DNA of 64,000 nucleotides from Brucella pseudogrignonensis. Its GTDB lineage: Bacteria > Pseudomonadota > Alphaproteobacteria > Rhizobiales > Rhizobiaceae. A model generated the notes under the pieces. The model was not told the origin of the DNA, did not search any database, and saw only the letters and a list, made by a program, of their open reading frames with translations. Each line of letters begins with the position of its first letter. The stretch's first letter is position 1. The stretch covers positions 858,001 through 922,000 of the forward strand of contig NZ_JAVLAT010000002.1 in the NCBI RefSeq assembly GCF_032190615.1, in the 5' to 3' direction. Made by a program: the position numbers and the translations under genes. Positions 1 through 9,452 of the stretch are shown here, in pieces.

Positions 1-184
1 CGGGTAGCAGACGCATGATGGCGCCTGCCGAAAGCGATTTACCGGAACCGCTTTCACCCACAAGGCAGACAATTTCACCCGGCTTGATGGTGAGTGTCAG
101 GTCTTGCAATGCAAAAGGACGATCGGCGCCCTTGGGCAGCGCAATTTGCAGGTTCTGGATTTCGAGAACGGGAGCCGCAGTCAT
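1..184 (-). CDS. Peptide-type ABC transporter ATP-binding protein, N-terminal part (cut by window edge)
   Basis: Only the first 61 codons are present; the gene runs off the left edge. The reading begins MTAAPVLEIQNL and reaches the Walker A motif GESGSGKS, followed by SAGAIMRLLP, which is typical of OppD/DppD ATPases. The start ATG overlaps the TGA stop of the upstream permease gene (ATGA), so the two are translationally coupled. It should energise the transporter encoded just upstream on the same strand. Whether a second ATPase (DppF type) follows lies outside the window. Confidence 0.9.
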   Translation of the reverse strand, partial: MTAAPVLEIQNLQIALPKGADRPFALQDLTLTIKPGEIVCLVGESGSGKSLSAGAIMRLLP

Positions 185-1059
185 TTCTTTTTCTGCCTTG
201 GATTGAGCGCGTCGTTCAGGCCTTCGCCAAGCAGGCTGAAGGAAAGCACGGTGAGCAGAATGGCGATGCCGGGAATAACTGAGCAGAACCAGTCGCTACG
301 TAGCACCGCACGACCCTGACCAATCATATTGCCCCAACTTGCATAATTGGGATCGCCAAGTCCGAGAAAGGCGAGGGCGCTTTCCATCAGAATTGCGGTT
401 GCCATGACAACCGAGGCAAAGACAATCACAGGCGGCAGAGCATTTGGCAAAATTTCACGGAAGATAATCGATAGATTACCAACGCCGAGATTACGCGCAG
501 CATCGACAAATTCGCGTTTGCGCAGTGCGAGAAACTCAGCGCGAACCATGCGTGCTGGTGCAGTCCATGAAACGATGCCGATGCAGATGATGATGTTTTC
601 GATTGAAGAGCCGAAAATCGCAACCAGTGCCAGCAGCAGGACAAAGCTTGGAATTGTCTGGAAGGCTTCTGTGACGCGCATCAAGGTGTCATCAACCCAT
701 CCACCATAAAAGCCCGCCAGTGCGCCAATGATAATTCCGATGGCTATCGATATCATGGTTGCGACCACACCAATCAGCAACGAAATACGCGCACCGTGGA
801 CGATGCCAGCCATAATATCGCGTCCGAGCTGGTCGGTGCCAAGCGGTGTTGCTGCATTGACGAAAGGCCACGTCAGAGGATTGCCAGCTCGGCGCAAAGG
901 ATCGCCGGGTGCAATGACGTCTGCAAAAACGGCTATCAGCACGACGACAATAAAGAGAATAAGCCCTAGCACCGCGGCGCGGTTGCGGCTGAAACGTTGC
1001 CACAGAATGCGAGCGCGGGAAGCCTGAGGGCGAGGGAGGGAGACGTCCTGAATTGTCAT
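181..1059 (-). CDS. Peptide-type ABC transporter permease, DppC/OppC family
   Basis: 292-residue inner-membrane protein with a short cytoplasmic N-terminus containing a basic stretch (ARILWQRFSRNRAA) and then about six hydrophobic segments. The N-terminal extracytoplasmic loop has the OppC-type text TPLGTDQLGRDI. The EAA loop that contacts the ATPase reads EFVDAARNLGVGN...LPNALPP in the C-terminal third. It overlaps both neighbours by four bases (ATGA). It is the second permease of a binding-protein-dependent importer for peptides or similar solutes; the actual substrate cannot be told from sequence. Confidence 0.93.
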   Translation of the reverse strand: MTIQDVSLPRPQASRARILWQRFSRNRAAVLGLILFIVVVLIAVFADVIAPGDPLRRAGNPLTWPFVNAATPLGTDQLGRDIMAGIVHGARISLLIGVVATMISIAIGIIIGALAGFYGGWVDDTLMRVTEAFQTIPSFVLLLALVAIFGSSIENIIICIGIVSWTAPARMVRAEFLALRKREFVDAARNLGVGNLSIIFREILPNALPPVIVFASVVMATAILMESALAFLGLGDPNYASWGNMIGQGRAVLRSDWFCSVIPGIAILLTVLSFSLLGEGLNDALNPRQKKK

Positions 1060-2039
1060 GACAGTTCAATCCTGGAATCAAGCCGCGCATAGATAAGATC
1101 AGTGATGAAGTTGACGATCACCACCAATATCGAGCACAGAAAAATGATGCCCATCAAAGTGTTGAGGTCGCGCTTGATGACCGATGTGTAGGCAAGTTGG
1201 CCAAGACCGGGCAGCGAGAAAATCGTCTCTATCACCACCGAGCCGCCTAGCACCGTCGAGAACTGAAGCCCCAGCAGGGTCACAACCGGGAGGAATGCAT
1301 TGCGCATGATATGGTGGAACATCAGGCGTGCACCGCTTGCGCCCTTTGCACGAGCTGTGCGCACATAATCAAGGTCTTCAACTTCCAGAACGCTTGTCCG
1401 CATCAGGCGCATATAGAAAGCAACATAAATCAGCGAAAGCGCCGTCGTTGGCATCACCATGTGGACGGCAATGTCCCAGACGTTTTTCCAACCTGAGTAA
1501 AAGCCACCAATCGTTTTGTAACCGCCCACCGGCAACCAGCCGAGTTTGACAGAAAATACAAACATCAGAATGAGGCTGAGGAAGAAGCTCGGCATTGCAT
1601 AGCAAATGAGGCCAAGTGTCGAGATAGCATTATCGGTCAGCGAATAGGCCCGGCGTGCCGCAAAGGCGCCAAGCGCAATGCCGAAAACAAAAGCAACTGT
1701 GAGCGAGGACAACATCAGCAACAGCGTCGGCACCAGACGGTTCAGAAGAACATCAAGCACAGGCTGTTCGTAGACATAGGACCAGCCGAAATCGAACTGT
1801 GCGAGCTTGGTCATATAAAGCCACAGCTGCACCCAGATCTGCTGATCGAGGCCATATTCCGCACGTAAATTTGCAACGAATTGCGGATCGGCGCCACCCA
1901 TATCACCAACAAGAGCGTCGACGGTATCGCCGGGCGCAAGTTTGATCAGGAGGAAAGAGCCGACCATTATAAGAAGAATGACGGGTATTGCCTGTAAGAT
2001 GCGCCGAAGCGCAAAACTCAGGATCGGGGGCAAGGACAT
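1056..2039 (-). CDS. Peptide-type ABC transporter permease, DppB/OppB family
   Basis: 327-residue inner-membrane permease. It opens with a hydrophobic helix after FALRRILQAIP, the standard DppB N-terminus, followed by the family loop PGD(T)VDALVGD. The EAA loop DYVRTARAKGASGARLMFHH...NAFLP sits around residue 225. It is encoded downstream of its binding protein and overlaps the second permease gene by four bases. It should form the heterodimeric channel with the 181-1059 product. The length is normal for the family. Confidence 0.93.
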   Translation of the reverse strand: MSLPPILSFALRRILQAIPVILLIMVGSFLLIKLAPGDTVDALVGDMGGADPQFVANLRAEYGLDQQIWVQLWLYMTKLAQFDFGWSYVYEQPVLDVLLNRLVPTLLLMLSSLTVAFVFGIALGAFAARRAYSLTDNAISTLGLICYAMPSFFLSLILMFVFSVKLGWLPVGGYKTIGGFYSGWKNVWDIAVHMVMPTTALSLIYVAFYMRLMRTSVLEVEDLDYVRTARAKGASGARLMFHHIMRNAFLPVVTLLGLQFSTVLGGSVVIETIFSLPGLGQLAYTSVIKRDLNTLMGIIFLCSILVVIVNFITDLIYARLDSRIELS

Positions 2040-2128
2040 TGCGGGCTATCCTGCAAAGATATTTGAAGCAGCTTTATTGTGGGACGTGGAAAGCTGTTGC
2101 CGGGGTTCCGGCAACAGCCTGATCGGGA

Positions 2129-3715
2129 CTATTGATCAATCCAGAGATCGTACCAGCTTGAAGAATCCCAACGTGGGGTATTGTGATGGTTCTTCAATGC
2201 CTTGTTGGTGACGCCGACAAACGGATGTTCAATTGCAAAGATGACGGGAAGATCTTTCATCTCAAGCTTTTGAATTTGATGATAGAGCTCGGCGCGTTTT
2301 GCCGGATCAAGTTCGGAAGCAGCCTGATCAATCAGCTGATCCATTTCATCGGATTTGTAGTCGAACTGGTTTGACCACGCCGTGCCAACAGGTGCGCCGG
2401 AACGCAGCCAGACGGTTGTCGATACAGCAGGGTCGGAGCGGAACTGATGCCAGCCGCTTGCCGTGTCGAAATCGTGATCGCGATAGACGCCATTGAGGAA
2501 GCCCGGCGCGTCGTTGGTCAGAAGCTCAACGTCAATGCCAACTTCTTTCAAAGCCTGTGCATAATATTCTGCCCAGAGCTGGGTATATTCGCCCCATGGA
2601 GCCGGACGATGGCGCAGCTTGAAGCGAATGCCATCAGGGCCAGCGGGATAACCAGCTTCATCGAGCAGCTGCTTGGCTTTTTCAACATCATACGGATAAG
2701 TCTGCACGTCATCCGTGTAGTTTGCGCCACCAGAGCTTGGGATCGGTCCACGGCCCGGCTTTGCATAACCACGCATGATGTTCTTGATCGCAAAATCAAT
2801 GTCGAGCGCGTGATAAATAGCCTGCCGCACTTTCAGATTGGCGAGGATTGGATTGCGCAGGTTGAATTCAACAGTCGAGTGCGCGACGTTGTTTTCAAAA
2901 CCCTTTGTGCCGGTATCAAAGCGACCATCTTTTTGCAGCCGCTCGGTATCTGACATGGAAATGCCATTGAAGGCTGTTTCCATTATTTCACCTGATTCAA
3001 GCGCCGCTGCCGCTGCAGCTTTGTCCGGCATAAAGCGCCAGATCACGCGGTCAAGATAAGGATATTCCTTGCCGCGCCAATAGTCGTCATTACGCTCGGC
3101 AATAATATGCTGGCCACGCTCATATTCCACAAACTTGAATGGTCCGGTGCCAACAGGTGCCGAATTATACTTGTTCTTGAGAATATCGGTGCCTTCATAA
3201 AGATGCTTCGGCACCGGATGGCCAAGATCCGGCATCGCAGCAACCAGAAGCTCCAGTGGCATTGGCTTGGAATAGTTGAAAACGGCGGTATGCGGATCGG
3301 TGCAATCAACCGACTCCAAGTTTGCCTGAAGGGTTGTTGAATAGTTCAACAGCTTCTTCCAGAGGTTCATCGCGCTGAACGAAACGTCGTCACAGGTAAA
3401 TGGCTGGCCGTCATGCCAGCGAACATTCTCGCGCAACTTGAAAGTGATTGCCTTACCATCGTCCGATGACGTCCAGCTTGTTGCCAGCACAGGCACATAG
3501 CCTTCATAGGTGCGGTCAATAAGCGGCTCCATAATACGGCCGGTGATCTGGTACACCCCGGTTGAGGCACGCAAGGCTGGATTAAGGACACCCTGTTCGG
3601 TATTCATATGTACAATGACCGAACCACCGCGCTTCACTTCCTCGGCGTGGGAGGACGCCGATGCGAGCGAAAAGGCAGCGAGAAACAGGCCAAGGCCGGC
3701 TTTTCTGATATGCAT
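2129..3715 (-). CDS. Peptide-type ABC transporter substrate-binding protein (SBP family 5)
   Basis: 528-residue periplasmic protein. The start at 3715 gives a signal peptide MHIRKAGLGLFLAAFSLA ending ASSHAEE, with AGGGGA-like SD sequence just upstream on the minus strand. An in-frame extension of 30 codons to 3805 would bury the signal peptide and is rejected. Family-5 landmarks include FKLRENVRWHDGQPFTCDDV and PVGTGPFKFVEYERG. It leads the minus-strand transporter operon. The family binds peptides, opines, nickel or glycosides, so the substrate is open. Confidence 0.93.
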   Translation of the reverse strand: MHIRKAGLGLFLAAFSLASASSHAEEVKRGGSVIVHMNTEQGVLNPALRASTGVYQITGRIMEPLIDRTYEGYVPVLATSWTSSDDGKAITFKLRENVRWHDGQPFTCDDVSFSAMNLWKKLLNYSTTLQANLESVDCTDPHTAVFNYSKPMPLELLVAAMPDLGHPVPKHLYEGTDILKNKYNSAPVGTGPFKFVEYERGQHIIAERNDDYWRGKEYPYLDRVIWRFMPDKAAAAAALESGEIMETAFNGISMSDTERLQKDGRFDTGTKGFENNVAHSTVEFNLRNPILANLKVRQAIYHALDIDFAIKNIMRGYAKPGRGPIPSSGGANYTDDVQTYPYDVEKAKQLLDEAGYPAGPDGIRFKLRHRPAPWGEYTQLWAEYYAQALKEVGIDVELLTNDAPGFLNGVYRDHDFDTASGWHQFRSDPAVSTTVWLRSGAPVGTAWSNQFDYKSDEMDQLIDQAASELDPAKRAELYHQIQKLEMKDLPVIFAIEHPFVGVTNKALKNHHNTPRWDSSSWYDLWIDQ

Positions 3716-4170
3716 TCTATGTTCCCCTGAAGGACGTTGAGGGAGGGCTTTCAAGCCTCTTTTCCCGCAATGCCCAATATTGTTCAAGCCCTTGAAATAG
3801 CTCAAAAAGCTGCCTCAAAGTGCAAATAATTCACACAAGCACTGCTATGCTAGAATTTGCTGCGATATTGTCAAGATAAACTAATATTCACTCCAATATT
3901 GGTAAAATATACCGGATAGGGGGTGTTAATAAGTTTCAATTTTCTGCGTTTCTAAGGGTGGAAATTGCTACTGGGTGGCTCTCAAGGCGGACTCTGCGAA
4001 AAATAATCCTAATTTTCTTGAAAAATCGACGCCTAAAGCCTCGGCTTAATAACAATTCTTTCTTTGTTAGCTTGAACTTGAAAACTCGTCATGCACTATC
4101 TCACCAGAATAGCCCACCCAAGCAGCTGAACTCAAATAGCTGAATCGATCACGCGAAAGGAACTCTTTGC
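3716..4170. other. Intergenic region between divergent transporter operon and VOC gene
   Basis: 455 bases without a convincing gene, clearly AT-richer than the flanking genes. It must hold the promoters of the minus-strand peptide ABC operon and the plus-strand VOC gene. The only notable element is a 10-base perfect palindrome CCAATATTGG at 3893-3902. No tRNA, riboswitch or transposon end is visible. Confidence 0.5.
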
Positions 4171-5031
4171 ATGTCTCATCCTGTTAAAGGTGTCGATCAC
4201 GTTTTTCTTCTGGTCAACGATCTGGATAAAAGTGCTGAGCAATATCGACGTCTTGGCTTCACGTTGAGCCCTCGTGGACTTCACAGCAAAGAAAAGGGTA
4301 CGGGCAATTATACAATCATGTTCCCGGATGATTATTTTGAACTTCTCGGCATTGTCGCTGAAACAGAAGGCAACCTGCATCAGCGTGAGAAGCTGAGCGC
4401 GCAAGGCGAGGGACTGCATGCAATTGCATGCCGTATCGAAAATGCGCAGCAGGCGAAGTCAGAACTCGCTGCATTGGGCATCCAAACAGGTGAAGTGGGT
4501 AAGTTCTCTCGCCCAGTTGAGTTGCCAGATGGCAGCAAAGGTGTCGCAGCATTTGAGACCGTTTCGTTTGCTGAGGGTGAAGTGCCACAGGGTATGGTCT
4601 TTATGTGTCAGCATAAGACACGGGATACCGTTTGGGTACCTGAATTGCTTAAGCATGCGAATGGTGCAAATGGGCTGGCGGCAATTATTGCAATTTCCGC
4701 TGATCCGGCAAAGTCCGCCGAAGGTTTTGCAAGGCTTTATGCCGATGGCAAGGCAACGGAGAGTAGCGGAGAGTGGACTGTTTCAACGGGGCCGAACTCA
4801 GCTGATATCTCGGTGCTTACATCCGCTCAGGCACAGAAGCTCTATCCAGATGTTGATTTTAGCAAGACGCCGTCCGGTGCGTTTGCAGCACTTCGCATTC
4901 GGGTTAGCGCCTTAGATACGGTACGCAAGGTGCTGGATGATAATGATCTCGCTTACGTCAACACTTCTGCTGGCATTGCAGTTTTGCCAGAAAATACCAA
5001 CGGGACGGTGCTTGAATTTGTAGAAGTATAA
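4171..5031 (+). CDS. VOC-fold (glyoxalase/dioxygenase-like) protein
   Basis: 286-residue soluble protein with a vicinal-oxygen-chelate fold. The N-terminal module starts VKGVDHVFLLVNDLDKSAEQYRRLGF, the classic first beta-alpha unit, with the candidate metal ligand His in VDHVF and a later Glu in YFELLGIV. A second, weaker module follows from about residue 160. The overall length fits the two-module Glyoxalase_3-type proteins. It stands alone, with GAAAGGAAC upstream as ribosome-binding site. The reaction is unknown; members act on glyoxal adducts, aromatic diols or antibiotics. Confidence 0.8.
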   Translation: MSHPVKGVDHVFLLVNDLDKSAEQYRRLGFTLSPRGLHSKEKGTGNYTIMFPDDYFELLGIVAETEGNLHQREKLSAQGEGLHAIACRIENAQQAKSELAALGIQTGEVGKFSRPVELPDGSKGVAAFETVSFAEGEVPQGMVFMCQHKTRDTVWVPELLKHANGANGLAAIIAISADPAKSAEGFARLYADGKATESSGEWTVSTGPNSADISVLTSAQAQKLYPDVDFSKTPSGAFAALRIRVSALDTVRKVLDDNDLAYVNTSAGIAVLPENTNGTVLEFVEV

Positions 5032-5197
5032 ACTGCATTCTAATGCATGCTGAAGGATCGTGTCCTGGAATTCAAATTTCGAGGCTTGGACACGATTCAG
5101 CTTCAAACAAGAATCATGCGTGAAATTTTCTCAGAAACGTAATGAATCAGATTTAACGATCGGAATTTACTGGGATTTTAAATAATCCTCCAAAAGC

Positions 5198-5226
5198 AAA
5201 AATCCCGGACGAAGCCGGGATTTTGA
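5198..5226 (-). terminator. Rho-independent terminator of tRNA-Gly
   Basis: AATCCCGG (5201-5208) pairs perfectly with CCGGGATT (5215-5222) around a six-base loop. On the minus strand the stem is followed by a T-run, placing it just downstream of tRNA-Gly. The plus strand also ends in TTTT, so it may work both ways. Confidence 0.75.
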
Positions 5227-5248
5227 TGCCTAAACCAATCGGAAAAAC

Positions 5249-5323
5249 TGGAGCGGGCGAAGGGATTCGAACCCTCGACCCCAACCTTGGCAAGGTTGTG
5301 CTCTACCCCTGAGCTACACCCGC
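5249..5323 (-). tRNA. tRNA-Gly (anticodon GCC)
   Basis: A complete cloverleaf is readable on the minus strand. The acceptor 5' GCGGGTG pairs with CGCCCGC, the D-arm reads TAGCTCAGGGGTAGAGCA, the anticodon stem-loop is CAACC-TTGCCAA-GGTTG with anticodon GCC, and the T-arm is GAGGG-TTCGAAT-CCCTT. The 3' CCA is genome-encoded (TGG at 5249-5251). It decodes GGC/GGT. A perfect hairpin terminator follows it. No integrase or attachment-site duplication was seen around it. Confidence 0.97.
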
Positions 5324-5492
5324 TCGCGCCAGTCTTCTCTGAGAGAGAAGTCGTTTCCGTTAGGCAGGCGGTATATGAACCAATGGATTCCGGAATGCAA
5401 TAGGGAATTTTATGCGTTTTTAAAAAAATTTGAAAAGATTCACAGGCTTGTGGATTTTCGCGTTTGAGACGCAACAAAATCATCCTCTGAGC

Positions 5493-6872
5493 TCATCGCT
5501 TGCGGCGCGAAATGCTGATGATCGAGGCAAAAGCCGCAAATCCAGCAGCAACAAGCAGGATGCTTGGAATGTTATTGATGCCCCAATGCGAGAGCAGGAA
5601 GGCAACCAGTGCAGCGCCGAGCGACTGTCCGAGAAGGCGGGCCGTTCCAAGCATACCGCTTGCAGCGCCACTTCTTGCGCGTGGGGCCGAGGTTATAATC
5701 ATGCGATTGTTCGGAGCCTGAAAAAAGCCGAACCCGATTCCGCAAATCGCCATGCGCCAGCAGATATCGACCACGGACGGTTGTTCTGGCAGCGTTCCGA
5801 CCAGTGCAAGCCCGGCAGCGAAGAACACCAGCCCAACCAAACCCAGTGTGGCAGGTGAATATTTGTCCGAGAATTTACCGGATAGCGGCGCAACGATGGC
5901 CAGTGCAATCGGCCAGGGCATCATCAGAAACCCAACTTCAATGGGCTGGAAACCATAGATATTCTGAAATAGAAATGGCAGCGATATGAATGCCATCATC
6001 TGTGCGAGAAAGGACATGATGGAGGTGCACAGCGACAGGCTGAACACTGGGATACGCAGAAGATCGAGCGGCAGCAATGGGTTAGTTGTCAGCATTGAGC
6101 GTCGTATGAGCCATGTTGCTGCCACGACACAGCCAATTGCCTGCAAGGCCAGAAATGTCGAGCTGACGCCATTACCTGCACTATCAATGACCGTAATCAG
6201 CAGGCCGAGCGTGAAGGCAGTGAGGATAGCGCTCAGATAATCGAACCGACGTGATGAGAGTTCGTTATAGGGCAGGCTTTTCAGTCCCATAATGACCGCC
6301 AGAACGCCGAGTGGAATATTGATGACAAAGAGCCAGGGCCATGTCAGCGAATGCAAAATGACGCCTGCCAGCGTTGGCCCTATGGTCGAGGAGAGTGCCA
6401 CGAAAAGCGCATTCAAACCGATAGCGGTCCCAAGCTTTGCCTGGGGCACCGTATAGCGCAGCAAGGCAGCGTTAACGCTCATCAGGCCTGCCGCACCAAA
6501 GCCTTGTATAACGCGTGCGATTGTGAGCGCTTCAAGCGACCGCGCAAAAACACAGGCGATTGATGCGAGTGTAAACAGCGATACGCCGAGCAAGTAGACA
6601 CGGCGATAGCTATAAATTTCGCCCAAAGCTGCGAATGGCAGCAGAGTGATAACGATGGCGAGCTGATATCCGTTGACGATCCAGATAGAAGCGGCCGGTC
6701 CTGCTGAGAAATCCGCTGCAATGGTTGGAAGCGCGACATTGGCAATCGTGCCATCGATAACAGCCAGTGTGAGGCCAACCATAAGGGTCGCCCAGGCCCA
6801 ATAAATTCGTGGCTTGGGCAAACCGTCCTGAATTGTGGACTTGTTCGGCTCTATAACTGCTTCGTGCTTCAT
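5493..6872 (-). CDS. MFS drug efflux transporter, DHA2 (EmrB/QacA-like) family
   Basis: 459-residue multi-pass membrane protein with roughly 13-14 hydrophobic segments, as in 14-TM DHA2 antiporters. The first helix carries LAVIDGTIANVALPTIA, the DHA2 motif D-x-T-I-x-N-V-A-L-P. Motif C-like text IGLNALFVALSSTIGPTLAGV follows in TM5. It probably exports toxic organic compounds with proton exchange. The gene is monocistronic by position, and no dedicated regulator adjoins it. Substrate unknown. Confidence 0.88.
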   Translation of the reverse strand: MKHEAVIEPNKSTIQDGLPKPRIYWAWATLMVGLTLAVIDGTIANVALPTIAADFSAGPAASIWIVNGYQLAIVITLLPFAALGEIYSYRRVYLLGVSLFTLASIACVFARSLEALTIARVIQGFGAAGLMSVNAALLRYTVPQAKLGTAIGLNALFVALSSTIGPTLAGVILHSLTWPWLFVINIPLGVLAVIMGLKSLPYNELSSRRFDYLSAILTAFTLGLLITVIDSAGNGVSSTFLALQAIGCVVAATWLIRRSMLTTNPLLPLDLLRIPVFSLSLCTSIMSFLAQMMAFISLPFLFQNIYGFQPIEVGFLMMPWPIALAIVAPLSGKFSDKYSPATLGLVGLVFFAAGLALVGTLPEQPSVVDICWRMAICGIGFGFFQAPNNRMIITSAPRARSGAASGMLGTARLLGQSLGAALVAFLLSHWGINNIPSILLVAAGFAAFASIISISRRKR

Positions 6873-6994
6873 TCAATTGACCAGTCATGCGGAATTTCAA
6901 GCAAGCTCGACCCTCAAGGAAGGGACAACAAGTCATCTAGCTCAGAATTGCCCGCAGAACATAGATAAACCCCGCTTTATCGCCTTAGGTAACG

Positions 6995-8218
6995 CTATTG
7001 TGTGCCATTTTCGGCAGGAAGCGCCAGATTCATCACATGCGCGTAATGGCGCGGATTAAAGCTCAGATAGAGTGGACAGATGCTTGCCACCAAAACCAGA
7101 TGCATGATCCAGCCGGATGCAAAGGTGCCGGTTAAATTGTGTAGCAATGCCGTTGCCACTGGGCCCAGCGCTGCGATCAGAAAGCCGCCGCCTTGCATCA
7201 TCGCGGCCAGAGCACCTGCTTCTTGAGGCTTGGGCAGATGATCAAGCGAGGTAATCATGGCGAGCGCAAAGCTGCCACCAAGACCTGCGCCGCAGATCGC
7301 GGACCAGAAATAAGGCGAGAGCTGCGGTGCAAAAGCCAGACCAGCAAAGCCTGTCGCTTGCATCGCCAGTGTCAGGAGAAGCCGAGGGCGACGATCAACG
7401 CTATGTCGTGCAAGCAACGGCAGGCCAAAGGCCGACAAAGCCTGCGCTATGGCCATGACAGCAACCAGATTGCCGGTTTCTGCCGCTTCCATGCCCAATG
7501 ATTGATAGTAGGGCGCAAGCCAGGCCACCATGGATGAATAGCCTGCATTGACGAGGCCAAAAGCTGCCATCAGCACCCATGTTCGTGGGCGACGGAGCAG
7601 CTTTCCGGTGATTCCGGATTTGGAATCAGAAGATGCCGTTTCTTTAAGAATGGGGATAGCCGTCAGCAGCGCAAGAAGTGCAGGAATTGCGAGAACTGCC
7701 AGCGCAAAACGCCAGTTATGATCAGAGCCTGCAAGCCAGGGTGTCAGCCGGGCACCAAGCGCCCCGCCGCCCATGATCATTGCAGAATAAAGGCCTGTAA
7801 CAGCCGCAATGCTTGCTGGGAAATTTGCTTTGATCAGGCCGGGCATCAGCGCCTGTATCATAGCAACGCCTGCACCACACAAAACAGCCGTAAGCACCAG
7901 AGAAAAACCATCTGGCACGAAGCCCCGCAAAACAGAACCCAATGCAAGAATGATGAGTGCTGCGAACATGCTGCGGCGCGTGCCGATGATCGATTGAATG
8001 CGTGGGGCGATGAATGCGCCAAGTCCCATCAGCATCATGGGAAGGAATGTGAGCAGAGACAACATGCCAAAGCCCATTCCCGTATCTGTGACAATATCGG
8101 AAAGCACGGGCCCCGGGGCCGTCAGGAATGGTCTGAGATTAAGGCCAATCAGAACGACGAGGACGATAAGGGCTATGGGAGCGGCTTGCGTGCCGCCATT
8201 GGCTTGCTGGGTCTGCAT
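6995..8218 (-). CDS. MFS transporter of the CynX/NimT type
   Basis: 407-residue 12-TM transporter. The N-terminal helix contains LNLRPFLTAPGPVL, the L-R-P signature of the CynX (cyanate) / NimT (2-nitroimidazole) group. It lies 15 bases after a nucleoside deaminase gene whose start overlaps the stop of an ankyrin gene, so all three should share one transcript. Context suggests movement of a small nitrogenous compound tied to the deaminase, but direction and substrate are inference only. No strong Shine-Dalgarno sequence is visible before the ATG. Confidence 0.85.
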   Translation of the reverse strand: MQTQQANGGTQAAPIALIVLVVLIGLNLRPFLTAPGPVLSDIVTDTGMGFGMLSLLTFLPMMLMGLGAFIAPRIQSIIGTRRSMFAALIILALGSVLRGFVPDGFSLVLTAVLCGAGVAMIQALMPGLIKANFPASIAAVTGLYSAMIMGGGALGARLTPWLAGSDHNWRFALAVLAIPALLALLTAIPILKETASSDSKSGITGKLLRRPRTWVLMAAFGLVNAGYSSMVAWLAPYYQSLGMEAAETGNLVAVMAIAQALSAFGLPLLARHSVDRRPRLLLTLAMQATGFAGLAFAPQLSPYFWSAICGAGLGGSFALAMITSLDHLPKPQEAGALAAMMQGGGFLIAALGPVATALLHNLTGTFASGWIMHLVLVASICPLYLSFNPRHYAHVMNLALPAENGTQ

Positions 8219-8233
8219 GATGAATTCAGTCTT

Positions 8234-8695
8234 TTATGTCTTCTTTTCCTGCCAGCGCCGATAAAGTGCTGCATCATCGTCTGGCGGACAGTGTTCAAAA
8301 TGAACGCCAGTTTGTTCTGTCACTGGCTTGGCCAGTTCCTTGGCAATTTTTGCTGTCGAAAGGCCGAATGGTTCTGCCTGCTCGTTGGAATAAGCAAATA
8401 TGATTTTATTGATGCCTGACATCCGCATTGCAGCGAAACACATAGGGCAGGGTTGGCCGCTCGCATAAACGCTGCAATCATCCAGCCGAGGCGACTGCAA
8501 AACCTTGCCTGCCGCGCGCAATGCGAGAAGTTCCGCATGGGCAGTCGGATCGCAATCGGCCTGCATACGATTGACGCCGATGGAGATAATCTTGTCATCC
8601 TTTACGACAACGGCTCCAAAAGGGCGACCACCGAGGTCGACATTGTCAAATGCAAGTGCGATTGCCTTTTGCAAAAACTCCTGGTCGTTGCTCAT
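8234..8695 (-). CDS. Nucleoside/nucleobase deaminase (CDA fold)
   Basis: 153-residue zinc hydrolase of the cytidine deaminase superfamily, closest in layout to guanine deaminase/TadA-like proteins. The zinc-binding and catalytic motif HAE is at residues 53-55 and PCPMC at 82-86. The N-terminal GGRPFGAVVVKDDKII is the usual substrate-cradle strand. The start ATG overlaps the ankyrin gene stop (ATGA). A second CDA-fold gene sits at 58609-59208. It likely deaminates guanine, cytosine or a related heterocycle in the cytoplasm; the base cannot be assigned from sequence. Confidence 0.88.
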   Translation of the reverse strand: MSNDQEFLQKAIALAFDNVDLGGRPFGAVVVKDDKIISIGVNRMQADCDPTAHAELLALRAAGKVLQSPRLDDCSVYASGQPCPMCFAAMRMSGINKIIFAYSNEQAEPFGLSTAKIAKELAKPVTEQTGVHFEHCPPDDDAALYRRWQEKKT

Positions 8696-9381
8696 TTGCC
8701 GCCCGCTTTCTCAAGCATCGCAACCATAGTGGAAAACCCACGTGCTCGCGCATGCTGCAATGGCGTAACACCATCATTGTCCGCGAGATTCACGTCAGCA
8801 CCTGCATCAATCAGCAACTTCACAATATCGACGTGGCGCTGACCGCCATCGCCGAGAATTATGGCTTCAAGCAAAGCGGTCCATCCAAGATTGTTGACGT
8901 GATCAACCTTGACACCTGCTTCAATCAGCGTGCGGACGGTTTCAACATGACCCCGTTCTGAGGCCGGGATAAGTGCCGTGCCGCCATAGCGATTGGTGCT
9001 TTTAAGGTCAGCACCGTGCGTAAGCGTGAGTTTTAGTATTTCCAGATGTCCGCGTGCGCCTGCGTAAAGATAAGGGCTGTCCTTGATCGCATCCTTGGCA
9101 TTTACATCAGCACCGGCTTCGATAAGCGCACGGGCTACATCAATATGATTGGCATGGGTCGCAGCCAAAAGCGCAGTTTCACCAGCCTGGCCACGTGCTT
9201 CTATATCGGCTCCTGCTGTGATTGCATCTTTTACAGCGGACAAATCGCCAGCGCTTGCAGCCTGAATAAGTGATGTCTGTGCGTAGGCTGCGATGTTCTG
9301 GCCCGGCAGAGTTGGTTCAGTCATGACGAATGCTCCTGCAATCAGTGCCAAGGCACTCAAGCGGTATAGTGTTTGACGCAT
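8692..9381 (-). CDS. Exported ankyrin-repeat protein
   Basis: 229 residues with an N-terminal signal peptide (MRQTLYRLSALALIAGAFVM) followed by about five to six ankyrin repeats. Repeat consensus is visible in DIEARGQAGETALLAATHAN, VNAKDAIKDSPYLYAGARGH and VNLADNDGVTPLQHARARGF. The repeats run to the C-terminus with no extra domain, so the protein is probably a periplasmic protein-binding scaffold. It is first in the operon with the deaminase and MFS genes and divergent from the LysR gene. The combination of an exported ankyrin protein with a deaminase is uncommon and unexplained. Confidence 0.85.
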   Translation of the reverse strand: MRQTLYRLSALALIAGAFVMTEPTLPGQNIAAYAQTSLIQAASAGDLSAVKDAITAGADIEARGQAGETALLAATHANHIDVARALIEAGADVNAKDAIKDSPYLYAGARGHLEILKLTLTHGADLKSTNRYGGTALIPASERGHVETVRTLIEAGVKVDHVNNLGWTALLEAIILGDGGQRHVDIVKLLIDAGADVNLADNDGVTPLQHARARGFSTMVAMLEKAGGK

Positions 9382-9452
9382 CGGCGTTACTCCTTATTTC
9401 TTGCTAAAATAATCATGGTGAGACATATTTAAAAATTAAATGTTCAACTGGC

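Noticed and set aside
5249..5492. tRNA-Gly as an integration site
   Set aside because: No integrase gene, no duplicated tRNA 3' end and no composition shift were found next to it.
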